DNA from: Pseudomonas songnenensis
Lineage (GTDB): Bacteria; Pseudomonadota; Gammaproteobacteria; Pseudomonadales; Pseudomonadaceae
Assembly: GCF_003696315.1 (NCBI RefSeq)
Contig: NZ_RFFN01000003.1
Location: 186,001 to 250,000, forward strand
Direction: 5' to 3'
Length of the DNA stretch: 64,000 nucleotides
A program made the translations under genes and the position numbers. The first letter of the stretch is position 1; each line of letters starts with the position of its first letter. Below, one piece after another: positions 38,971-47,726 of the stretch. The notes beneath the pieces were generated by a model that was not told where the DNA came from, did not search any database, and worked only from the letters and a program-made list of their open reading frames with translations.

Positions 38971-41900
38971 ATGGCTGACAAGACCCGAACCAACACCGCC
39001 CCCTCCCGCCTGGTGCGCAATCGCCCGCGGCCCATGGCGCTCGAGCAGCGCTTCGTCTTCGACGGGGCGGCAGCGGCCGACGCGGTGGATGCCATCGCCG
39101 ATGACGGCGGATCCGCCACACACACTTCGATCAACGTAGCGGCAGCGGCCGAAGCGCCATCGATCGTGTTCAATGCGCCGCCGGAAGCGTCATCCGCATT
39201 CACCGAAGCCCAAGCAGACGCAAGCCGGATGATCGGCGAGTTTCTGTCCACGGCAGACAACGGAACGCTTTTCAACCTATTCAATGGCGGTCGCAGCTCG
39301 CCGGACAGTGACTGGCAGGCTGCGGCGGACGCCTGGCTTAACTCGCTACGAGATGGTACGGCTCAGGTGAAGGTAGAGCTTCGCAGCCATGACGAGTTGC
39401 AGGGTGCCCTAGGCGCGTTCGCCGCTAGCGGACCCACCGGCAGTCCTACGGTTTTCGTGAACGCCGATTGGGTCGCGCTTGCCTCAGATAAAGCGATGAT
39501 TACTCGTGTACTGGTAGAAGAAGCCGGACACGCTATTGACTATGCCATCAACGGACCGCTGGACACAGCAGGCGACGAGGGCGAAGCCTTCGCAGCCGCT
39601 GTCTACGGAATCGAGCTGAGTGCTGCCGATGCGCAACGCATCCGCAGCGAGAACGACAGCCGCGAGATAACCCTGGATGGCATCAGCTATGAGGTAGAGG
39701 AAGCAGCGGTCACGTTTACGCAGGTGTTCAAGATCACACCGGTGTCGCAAAGTGAAGAAGCAAACAGCTTTATTACCGATCCGCTGGCAGTCAGCGGCAC
39801 CGGTTTCCGCTTCACGTCCAGCGATCCGTCTGCCCCCTACTTTTCCGGAAACAATGTCTCCGGCGTCCTGAGCTGGACCGATAGCCAGTCGGGTGAAACC
39901 AGATCCGTTTTCGGTGTGGTTAGCCGGCTGATCAAGAGCGGTAGCCGTGTCGATGGCCTGTATTTCTATGCGCCCGGCGCGGACGGTGTAATTGGTACAG
40001 GCAATGACGACTCAGCCTACGTCCTGCGTGTGAACGAAACGTTCAATTTCACCGGGGCTACCAACTATCGCACCAGTAGCGATCCGGTCGACACGGCGAT
40101 GAACAAGTTCATTCAGCCGAATCAGGCGCCGAATGTGGTCAATGACAGCGCCACCGTGCTGGAAGACAGCCTGGCACCATTGACCGGCAACCTGTTGACC
40201 AATGACAGCGACCCTGATGGCGACCCGCTGCGCGTATCGCAGATCACCTTGAACGGCACGGCCCATGCTATTGCAGCGGGCAGCCAGGTAACCCTGAGCC
40301 TGGCCGCTGGCAGCCTGACAGTAGCCAGCAACGGGCAGTACAGCTTTCAGCCAGCGACAAACTACGCAGGTGCCGTGCCGACGGTGGGTTATCTAGTCAC
40401 TGATGGCAAAGCCAGTGCGGTCGGCAGTCTGATTTTGACCATCGTCCCGGTAAATGACGCACCGGAAGGAACCGACCGCAGCGTGGCGATCAAGGCAGGC
40501 GCCAGCTACACCTTTTCCGCGGCGGACTTCGGCTTCCGCGACCCCAACGACAGCCCGGCCCATACGCTGGCAGCCGTACGCATCAGTTCGCTGCCCACAA
40601 ACGGTACGCTCTACTTCAAGGGCGTTGCCCTGACCGCCGGCCAGATCGCCACGGGCTACGAAGTAGCCGTGGGCGAGCTTACCCAGCTGACGTTCGTCGC
40701 CTCCCAGAGCAACGGGACAGCCAGCTTTGGCTTCCAGGTGAGGGACGACGGCAGCACCGCCAACGGCGGCATCGATCTGGACCCAACGCCCAACACCTTT
40801 ACCTTCAACGTGAGCATCGGTAACCGCGCGCCTGTAGTCACTGGCAGCGTTACCGGCGAAGCAGTGGAAGCGGGCGGGGTGGCCAACGGAACCAGCGGCA
40901 GCGCTGCCAGCGGCAGCCTACTCGTCGGCATCAGCGATCCAGACGGCGACAGTTTGACCCTCGCCAGCGTCGGCACCACCGTCGTTTCCGCCAACGGCAC
41001 CACGCAGATCACAGGCCTCTACGGCACGCTGAGCGTCAGCGCCGACGGCGCCTACAGCTACCAGCCCAATGACAGCGCCGCGGCCGTGCAGGCACTGCGC
41101 AACGGGTCCCTGAACGAGACATTTACCTACAGCGTTCGTGATCCCGCGGGGCTGTCGGTAAGCAATACGTTGGTGATCACCATCCAGGGTCGCAACGATG
41201 CCCCCGTGGCCGTGGCTGACTTCAACACGGTGAAGGAATCGGCAACCGGTTACGCCGGATCGACCACGGCCACCGGCAATGTGCTGACCAACGACATCGA
41301 TGTGGATGCGGGCGACAGTAAGACGGTAAGCGGCATTGTCGCTACGGCCAATGCGATTACCAGCTCGTCGGTAACCACGAGCCTGATCAAAATCACCAAC
41401 GTCAGCGGCTTCGACACGACGAAGGACTACGCGGTTTACCGCGGCACCGACACAACCACTCGAATCGGCACCTATTCCAGAGGATCTGCAATTGTCGACC
41501 TCGACGGCGCCGGGGCAGGGACAATCGGCACCATTCAACTTGACGCCAATGTGACGGTGAGTAATGGCGAAAGTCTGACCTTCTACCAGCGCAACGGACA
41601 AAGCGCGAACTTCAGCAGCGGATCAATCAGCGCTGCGGCGATCGTCAGCGGGACAAGTAACACAGCGGTGCAACTGACGGATATCAGTGGCAGCGTACTG
41701 GTGGGCATGGCGGTCAGCGGCGCAGGTATTCCAGACGGAACCACGGTGACCGCAATCACTGGCAGTACCGCAACACTTAGCAGCGCTGTGTCGCTATCAA
41801 GCGCGACACGAATCGATTTCACCCAACCGGTCGGGCTGAACGGCACTACGCTAACCGGGACGCGCGGTAACTTGCTGCTCCGCAGCGACGGCAGCTACAC

Positions 41901-44900
41901 CTACACCCTGACCGATATGGGTCTTTCCTCCGGGGACGTGCGAAGCGATACCTTTACCTACCGCATGCAGGACGCCTCTGGGGCCAGCAGCACAGCGACA
42001 CTGACCATTCGGATCGAAGGCACCACCGACAACACTGAGCCGGATGCGCAGGACGCGGCCGGCACTGCAGTCGAGCAGGGCTTTGCGGCCAATGGCACTG
42101 CCATCGGCAGCAACGCCACCGGCGATGTCTGGAGCGGTACCGGCACAGTTACGCAGGCATGGTCCGAGGCAACGCCGGGCACCACAGGCCTGAGCGTGGC
42201 CGGCCGCTACGGCTCGCTGACACTGCAGGCTGATGGCACTTACGTCTACACGCCGGCCAATGCGAACCCGGCAGTGGATGCACTGGCCCTTGGCCAGACC
42301 CTGACCGACACCTTCTTCTACCGCGTCAGTAATGGCGCCAAATCTGACGTTGCGCGGCTGACCATTACCCTGCAGGGCGCAAACGACGCACCTGTGGCGG
42401 TGGCTGACACTGCGACGGCACGTGAGGCAAGCGGTGCCGCCAACGCCATTGCGGGCTTCGACCCGAGCGGCAACCTGCTGAGCAATGACCGCGATGTGGA
42501 TGCAGGCGACAGTCTCACACTGACCCGCATCGGCGCAGGGAACGGGGCACCGGCGACCCTCGTGGCCGCTGGCAGTACCTCGGCGAGCAGCGCAACGAGC
42601 GTGACAGGCAGCTACGGCACTCTGCTGCTGGGGGCAGACGGCAGCTATCGCTACGCGGTCGACAATACCAACCCTACCGTTGATGCCCTGCTTGGCGGCC
42701 AGTCGCTGAGCGAAGTATTTACCTACGAAGTTACCGACAGTCACGGCAAGTCAAGCACGGCCAGCCTTACCATCAGCATCCAGGGCGCCGACGACAGCAA
42801 CGCTCCGATCAACAGCATGCCAGGCTCGCTTAGCGTCAACGAGTTCGACCGTCTTGCCATACCGCTTGCGGTAGCCGACATCGATGGTGATCTGGCCAGC
42901 GCTCGTATCACCGTTACCAGCGGTCGCCTCAGCATCGATGCACTTCACGCGGTGCGGATCAGCAGCGGCAGCAACGGAAGTGATCAGCTGGTTCTTAGCG
43001 GTACGCAGCAACAGATCAATGACGCCCTGGCCACCCTGAGCTATCAGCCAGGCGACAACTATGTAGCCCGCGATACCCTGGTGCTGACGAGCATCGACGC
43101 GCTGGGCAACCGCGACACCGATACGCTGATCCTGGACATCGTGGCCGACGATCGCGACCTCACAGTAAACAGCCCCACCGTCAACGAGGCATCGCCCTAC
43201 GTACATTTCAACGTGACCGGCGAAGCCGGGCAGCGCGTAACACTGGCGCTTGCAGCTGGCACCGCCAGCGCCGGACTGGACTACGTGCCGGTGCTCGAAT
43301 ACCTCGAGGGCAGTACCTGGGTCACCTATCTGAGCGGCACCGTCACCCTGCCTGCAGGGGGCGTGCTGCAGGTTCGCGTAGCGATTCTTGGTGACACCCT
43401 GAACGAGGGCAGCGAGACGTTCGAGCTGCGCGCTTGTAATTCGGCCAACGAAGTCTTTACCGGTACCGCCACGATCGTCGATGACGGCAGCGGCGTGCTG
43501 TTCGATCCCGCGGGCCAGCCTGACACCACCAGCACGCTGGACGACGATAGGCCGCTCTCCGTCAGCAGCGTGGAAGTCAACGAAGGTTCGCCTTACGCAA
43601 TCTTCCAGGTTGGCGGCGCTACGGGGCAGCGCGTCGCTCTATCGCTGGTCAATGGCAGCGCGGTGGATGCGGATCATGGCACCACCTTGCAGTATCTGGA
43701 CGGCAACCAGTGGCGAAACTACACCGGCCCGATCAGCCTTTCCGCCCCAACTCTGCTCGTGCGCGTTGCGATCGTGGCCGACGGTGTATACGAGGGCCGC
43801 GAAACCTTCGGACTGGTGGCGCAAAACAATGGAGGCGGCAGCGCAGTCGGTACAGCCGGCATCCACGATGACGGCACCGGCGTGATGTTTGATGGAGAAA
43901 ACAAGACAGGCAACCCGGATACCGCACCGCTCACCGATGACCGCACCCTCAGCGTATCCAGCCCGACTGTGAACGAGGCTTCCGACTGGGCCGTGTTCAC
44001 CGTCAGCGGCGACGCCGGCTTGTCCGTTTCGCTCTCGGTCGTGCAGCAAAGCGGTACGGGGCGCGCCGATCTGGGGACGCTTCCAGCGATTCAGGTGTGG
44101 AACGGCCAGGAATGGACCGATTACACCGCTGCTTCATTGCCCGCCCTGGACGGCCAGGGTCAACTGCTTGTTCGCGTTGACATCAGGGCTGAGCAGGACA
44201 CCGCCTATGAAGTCGCAGAAACCTTTGAGCTGCTCGCTAATCTTGCCCCGCCTAATGGGCGAGCTGGCGTGACTGGCACGGCGACGATCGTCGACAACGG
44301 GAACGGCGTGATCTACCTGCCGGGTGCCCCTGGCGCCAACGGCCTGCCTGCAACTTCAACGCTGGGCCTGGACAACGACAACCCCGGCAACCAGCCCTCC
44401 GTGCTGCGGCCCGACAGCCAGACCATCGATGAGGACAGCATCGCAAGGGGCAATGTGCTCGAGAACGACAGCGACCCCGACGACATTCTTAGGGTGGCCG
44501 GCTTCAGCATTGGCGGAACCTCCTACATACCGGGGAGCACCGCAACCCTGTCCGACATTGGCAGTCTGGTACTCAACGCCGACGGCAGCTACGTATTCAC
44601 CCCCGTAGCCGACTGGAATGGCAGCCTGCCGACAGTGACCTACAGCACTCAAACCGGCGCCAGCAGCACACTCGATATCACCGTACGCCCGCAACCGGAC
44701 GCCGCGGTAATCGGCGGTGTCGATATTGGCTCAGTAACCGAAGACCTCAATATTACAGCGGGCAACCTGACCACCGGCGGCAGCCTGACCGTCACCGACC
44801 CGGATGCCGGTGAAGCCAGCTTCCAGCCCACCGTCAGCGCACCGGCCGGAACACTGGGCACTCTGACCATTTCCACCACCGGCACCTGGACCTACAGCGT

Positions 44901-46422
44901 AACGAACAGCGCGGTGCAGTACCTGAAGTCCGGTGAAACCAAGGTCGAGACCTTTACCGTCAGAACTGTAGACGGCACCCAGCACACCGTCACCGTGACC
45001 ATCCATGGCGTAAGCGACACTGCCGTCGTCGGCGGCTACGCAGTGGGTTCGGTGACCGAAGATCTCAACGTCACAGCGGGCAACCTGACCACCGGCGGCA
45101 GCCTGACCGTCACCGACCCGGATGCCGGTGAAGCCAGCTTCCAGCCCACCGTCAGCGCACCGGCCGGAACACTGGGCACTCTGACCATCTCCACCACCGG
45201 CACCTGGACCTACAGCGTGCCGAACAGCGCGGTGCAGTACCTGAAGTCCGGTGCAACCAAGGTCGAGACCTTTACCGTCAGCACCGTGGACGGCACCCAG
45301 CAGACCGTCACCGTGACCATCCACGGCGTGAACGATCCAGCGCAGTTCGCGCCGAGCGGCCAGCAGGGCTATGTTCAGGAGGACACCTTGCTCACCTCGG
45401 AGGGGCAGCTCAGCGTGACGGATGCCGATCAAGGCGAGGCTGTGATCGTGGCGCAGCCAGCCACCCGCGGACAATTTGGCGAGTTCAGCATCGACAGCAC
45501 CGGGCACTGGCGCTATACGCTGGACAATACCAATCCGGCCGTGCAGGCACTGGGCACGGCCGATCGCCGCACCGAAACCTTCACCGTGACCTCTGGCGAT
45601 GGCAGCAGCACGACGGTAGTAATCACGGTTCAGGGGTTGGACGAGCCTGTAGTGTCGCAGCCGCAACCGCAGCCCGTGCCTCCGGTTGTCGTCGCGCCGC
45701 CGCAGCCGGCCGCACCGCTGCCCGTTCCGCCTCCTGCGGCACCGGAGCCAGTGGCTCCGCCTGCGCCGCCGGCTCCGTTCGATACCACGGTAGCACCTGC
45801 CAATACGCTGGCCGCGCCTGCCGCTGTCGCGGCACCTCTGATTGCAGCTGTGCAGAGTCGCGACCTGGACCTGGCGCTGCACAGCCGAGCCACATTCGCG
45901 GACATCTATACCCAGCGCGCCGGCTTCCAGATCGTTGTGATCGAAGCGCCCCAGCCGCGCCTGAGCCTGTATCACGGTGTAGCGGACCAGTATGCAGACG
46001 CAGGCACGCAGACCAGTTTCTCGGTGCCATACGATGCCTTTGCGCACACCGATCCGAACGAGCGCATCCTGCTAAGCGCCACGCAAGCCGACGGCCAACC
46101 ACTGCCGAGCTGGGTGCGCTTCGACCCGCAGAGCGGCAAGTTCGAACTGGCCGCCCCGTCCGGCTATCGCGGCGAGCTGACCATCAAGGTCGTGGCGCGT
46201 GACAGCCAAGGCCGGGAAGCCAGCTCGCTGTTCCGCTTCAACGTGGGTGATCGCAAGGCGAGCGATGCCAGCGGCCGAGCCACGTTGTCCGACCAGCTCC
46301 GCCAGGCGGCGGGCCAGCGCCCGGTCCAGGCGTTGGAGCGGGCGCTTTCCAGCAGCCGTGCCGAACCTGCCCAGACCGTTCGCGGCCCAGGCGAGTCTCG
46401 GCCGGATCACAAGGCAAGTTGA
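38971..46422 (+). CDS. Giant repeat surface protein (LEPR-type N-terminus, VCBS/cadherin-like and Calx-beta-like repeats)
   Basis: 2483 residues. Order: basic N-terminus with LEQRFVFDGA at 24-33, a variant of the LEPRxLFDGA motif of giant exported proteins; a zincin-like segment with Glu183-Glu184-x-x-His187 and D202EGE; cadherin/VCBS-type domains from ~384 to 1390 (repeated LEDSLAPLTGNLLTNDSD-type openings, SDPDGD, GxYxYxP, NDAPVAVAD), one enlarged by an insertion; three Calx-beta-like repeats at ~1392-1780; further VCBS repeats including a 106-residue tandem duplication at 1918-2129; a Pro-rich linker at ~2226-2270; and a He_PIG-like domain at ~2330-2425. No RTX nonapeptides, no autotransporter barrel and no standard signal peptide are visible. 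Probably a calcium-binding surface adhesin exported by the neighbouring genes; its ligand is unknown. Confidence 0.85.
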   Translation: MADKTRTNTAPSRLVRNRPRPMALEQRFVFDGAAAADAVDAIADDGGSATHTSINVAAAAEAPSIVFNAPPEASSAFTEAQADASRMIGEFLSTADNGTLFNLFNGGRSSPDSDWQAAADAWLNSLRDGTAQVKVELRSHDELQGALGAFAASGPTGSPTVFVNADWVALASDKAMITRVLVEEAGHAIDYAINGPLDTAGDEGEAFAAAVYGIELSAADAQRIRSENDSREITLDGISYEVEEAAVTFTQVFKITPVSQSEEANSFITDPLAVSGTGFRFTSSDPSAPYFSGNNVSGVLSWTDSQSGETRSVFGVVSRLIKSGSRVDGLYFYAPGADGVIGTGNDDSAYVLRVNETFNFTGATNYRTSSDPVDTAMNKFIQPNQAPNVVNDSATVLEDSLAPLTGNLLTNDSDPDGDPLRVSQITLNGTAHAIAAGSQVTLSLAAGSLTVASNGQYSFQPATNYAGAVPTVGYLVTDGKASAVGSLILTIVPVNDAPEGTDRSVAIKAGASYTFSAADFGFRDPNDSPAHTLAAVRISSLPTNGTLYFKGVALTAGQIATGYEVAVGELTQLTFVASQSNGTASFGFQVRDDGSTANGGIDLDPTPNTFTFNVSIGNRAPVVTGSVTGEAVEAGGVANGTSGSAASGSLLVGISDPDGDSLTLASVGTTVVSANGTTQITGLYGTLSVSADGAYSYQPNDSAAAVQALRNGSLNETFTYSVRDPAGLSVSNTLVITIQGRNDAPVAVADFNTVKESATGYAGSTTATGNVLTNDIDVDAGDSKTVSGIVATANAITSSSVTTSLIKITNVSGFDTTKDYAVYRGTDTTTRIGTYSRGSAIVDLDGAGAGTIGTIQLDANVTVSNGESLTFYQRNGQSANFSSGSISAAAIVSGTSNTAVQLTDISGSVLVGMAVSGAGIPDGTTVTAITGSTATLSSAVSLSSATRIDFTQPVGLNGTTLTGTRGNLLLRSDGSYTYTLTDMGLSSGDVRSDTFTYRMQDASGASSTATLTIRIEGTTDNTEPDAQDAAGTAVEQGFAANGTAIGSNATGDVWSGTGTVTQAWSEATPGTTGLSVAGRYGSLTLQADGTYVYTPANANPAVDALALGQTLTDTFFYRVSNGAKSDVARLTITLQGANDAPVAVADTATAREASGAANAIAGFDPSGNLLSNDRDVDAGDSLTLTRIGAGNGAPATLVAAGSTSASSATSVTGSYGTLLLGADGSYRYAVDNTNPTVDALLGGQSLSEVFTYEVTDSHGKSSTASLTISIQGADDSNAPINSMPGSLSVNEFDRLAIPLAVADIDGDLASARITVTSGRLSIDALHAVRISSGSNGSDQLVLSGTQQQINDALATLSYQPGDNYVARDTLVLTSIDALGNRDTDTLILDIVADDRDLTVNSPTVNEASPYVHFNVTGEAGQRVTLALAAGTASAGLDYVPVLEYLEGSTWVTYLSGTVTLPAGGVLQVRVAILGDTLNEGSETFELRACNSANEVFTGTATIVDDGSGVLFDPAGQPDTTSTLDDDRPLSVSSVEVNEGSPYAIFQVGGATGQRVALSLVNGSAVDADHGTTLQYLDGNQWRNYTGPISLSAPTLLVRVAIVADGVYEGRETFGLVAQNNGGGSAVGTAGIHDDGTGVMFDGENKTGNPDTAPLTDDRTLSVSSPTVNEASDWAVFTVSGDAGLSVSLSVVQQSGTGRADLGTLPAIQVWNGQEWTDYTAASLPALDGQGQLLVRVDIRAEQDTAYEVAETFELLANLAPPNGRAGVTGTATIVDNGNGVIYLPGAPGANGLPATSTLGLDNDNPGNQPSVLRPDSQTIDEDSIARGNVLENDSDPDDILRVAGFSIGGTSYIPGSTATLSDIGSLVLNADGSYVFTPVADWNGSLPTVTYSTQTGASSTLDITVRPQPDAAVIGGVDIGSVTEDLNITAGNLTTGGSLTVTDPDAGEASFQPTVSAPAGTLGTLTISTTGTWTYSVTNSAVQYLKSGETKVETFTVRTVDGTQHTVTVTIHGVSDTAVVGGYAVGSVTEDLNVTAGNLTTGGSLTVTDPDAGEASFQPTVSAPAGTLGTLTISTTGTWTYSVPNSAVQYLKSGATKVETFTVSTVDGTQQTVTVTIHGVNDPAQFAPSGQQGYVQEDTLLTSEGQLSVTDADQGEAVIVAQPATRGQFGEFSIDSTGHWRYTLDNTNPAVQALGTADRRTETFTVTSGDGSSTTVVITVQGLDEPVVSQPQPQPVPPVVVAPPQPAAPLPVPPPAAPEPVAPPAPPAPFDTTVAPANTLAAPAAVAAPLIAAVQSRDLDLALHSRATFADIYTQRAGFQIVVIEAPQPRLSLYHGVADQYADAGTQTSFSVPYDAFAHTDPNERILLSATQADGQPLPSWVRFDPQSGKFELAAPSGYRGELTIKVVARDSQGREASSLFRFNVGDRKASDASGRATLSDQLRQAAGQRPVQALERALSSSRAEPAQTVRGPGESRPDHKAS
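44722..45357 (+). repeat. Tandem duplication of a 318-base VCBS unit
   Basis: Two adjacent copies of a 106-residue VCBS repeat, offset by exactly 318 bases. A 116-base stretch is identical (44755-44870 and 45073-45188), much closer than any other pair of repeats in the gene. This points to a recent duplication and a site for unequal recombination, so repeat number may vary between strains. Confidence 0.9.
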
Positions 46423-47726
46423 AGGTGGAACGGTCCCCCCTTGCAGGCCTGCTTGAATTAGGCCGTCAGGCTCGGCAAGCCGAAACGCCGGCCGAGCTGC
46501 AGTTCCTGCTGGTCAACGATAGCCATGCGCTGTTGCCTTACCGACAGGCAGCGCTCTGGCTCACCGGCAGCGTGCGAGCGCTATCGGGCATCGTTCAGGT
46601 CGAAGCCAACGTGCCCTATGTGCTGTGGCTCCAGGCGCTCTGCGGGCGGCTGACGCAGACACCGGAGCCGCGGGTGGTTACGCGCGACGTCTTGCCCGAG
46701 GCACTTGCGCAGGACTGGAGTGAGTGGCTGCCAGACCAGGCGCTGTGGGTCCCGCTTGGCGACGATAGCGGCGTGCTGTTTGCCCGCGATCTGCCCTGGC
46801 GGGACAGCGAGGTCGCGTTGCTCGTCGAATGGGCCGGAATCTGGCATCACGCCTGGCTTGCACAGCAGGCACCACGGCGGCGCTGGGGCATTCGGCCGCG
46901 TAAGATGCAGGGCGGCAAGACTTCGCGTCGCCGCTGGTACTGGGCGCTGGCCGTGTGCCTGCTCGTACTGGTTCCGGTGCGGCTGACGGTATTGGCTCCC
47001 GGTGAACTGGTACCGGCTAGCCCTGCGCTCATCCGCGCACCGCTCGAAGGCGTGATCGATACCTTCCATGTGCAACCCAACGAAATCGTTCGCCAAGACC
47101 AACCGTTGTTCGGCTTTGACGAAGCGCTGATTCAGAACCGCCTCGAGGTAGCGCGCCAGGCGTTGGTCACCGCTGAAGCCGAGTACCGACAGACAGCCCA
47201 ACAGGCTCTTGCCGATCCGCGCGCCAAGGCACAATTGGCCGTGCTCACCGGGCGCATCGAGGAGAAGCGCACCGAACTGGCCTTCGGCACCGACCAGCTG
47301 AGCCGCGCCCGAGTGCTCGCACCGCGTGACGGCATTGCCCTGTTCGACGACCCGTCCGAATGGATTGGACGGCCGGTCTCGATCGGCGAACGTATCATGC
47401 GCATCGCCACGCCGCAGGATGTAGAGGTCGAAGCCTGGGTGCCGTTGGCCGATGCGATCCCAATGGCCGATGGCAGTCGCGTTGCCCTGCACCTCAACGC
47501 CAGCCCGTTGGCACCCGCCAGTGCAACGCTGCGCTACTTCGCCCACGATGCCGTGGAGCGGCCGGACGGCAGCTACGCCTATCGGGTGCGAGCGCGCCTG
47601 GACGCGCCGACCGAGCATCGCGTAGGTCTCAAAGGCACCGCGCGTTTCAGCGGCGGCTGGGTGCCACTCGGTTACTGGGCGCTGCGCCGGCCACTGGCCA
47701 GTCTGCGCGCGATGATCGGCTGGTGA
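46419..47726 (+). CDS. HlyD-family membrane adaptor with cytoplasmic GAF-like domain
   Basis: 435 residues from a TTG at 46419 that overlaps the stop of the giant protein (TTGA), with AAGG just upstream; a GTG at 46425 is an alternative. Residues ~1-155 look like a GAF domain ([38 protein letters not shown]). A membrane helix at ~173-190 is followed by a HlyD/lipoyl region: [22 protein letters not shown], helices with [14 protein letters not shown], return half [15 protein letters not shown], then barrel text. A cytoplasmic GAF domain on an adaptor is unusual and could sense a ligand or dock the substrate. Translationally coupled on both sides. Confidence 0.82.
   Translation: MKVERSPLAGLLELGRQARQAETPAELQFLLVNDSHALLPYRQAALWLTGSVRALSGIVQVEANVPYVLWLQALCGRLTQTPEPRVVTRDVLPEALAQDWSEWLPDQALWVPLGDDSGVLFARDLPWRDSEVALLVEWAGIWHHAWLAQQAPRRRWGIRPRKMQGGKTSRRRWYWALAVCLLVLVPVRLTVLAPGELVPASPALIRAPLEGVIDTFHVQPNEIVRQDQPLFGFDEALIQNRLEVARQALVTAEAEYRQTAQQALADPRAKAQLAVLTGRIEEKRTELAFGTDQLSRARVLAPRDGIALFDDPSEWIGRPVSIGERIMRIATPQDVEVEAWVPLADAIPMADGSRVALHLNASPLAPASATLRYFAHDAVERPDGSYAYRVRARLDAPTEHRVGLKGTARFSGGWVPLGYWALRRPLASLRAMIGW

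Noticed and set aside
44731-46047. 438-codon open frame on the minus strand inside the giant gene
   Set aside because: Shadow of the VCBS repeats; low-complexity Gly/Arg text with no family features.
45646-46422. RTX repeats or a C-terminal type I secretion signal in the giant protein
   Set aside because: No GGxGxDxxx nonapeptides were found; the C-terminus has a Pro-rich linker and a He_PIG-like domain ending in a polar tail.
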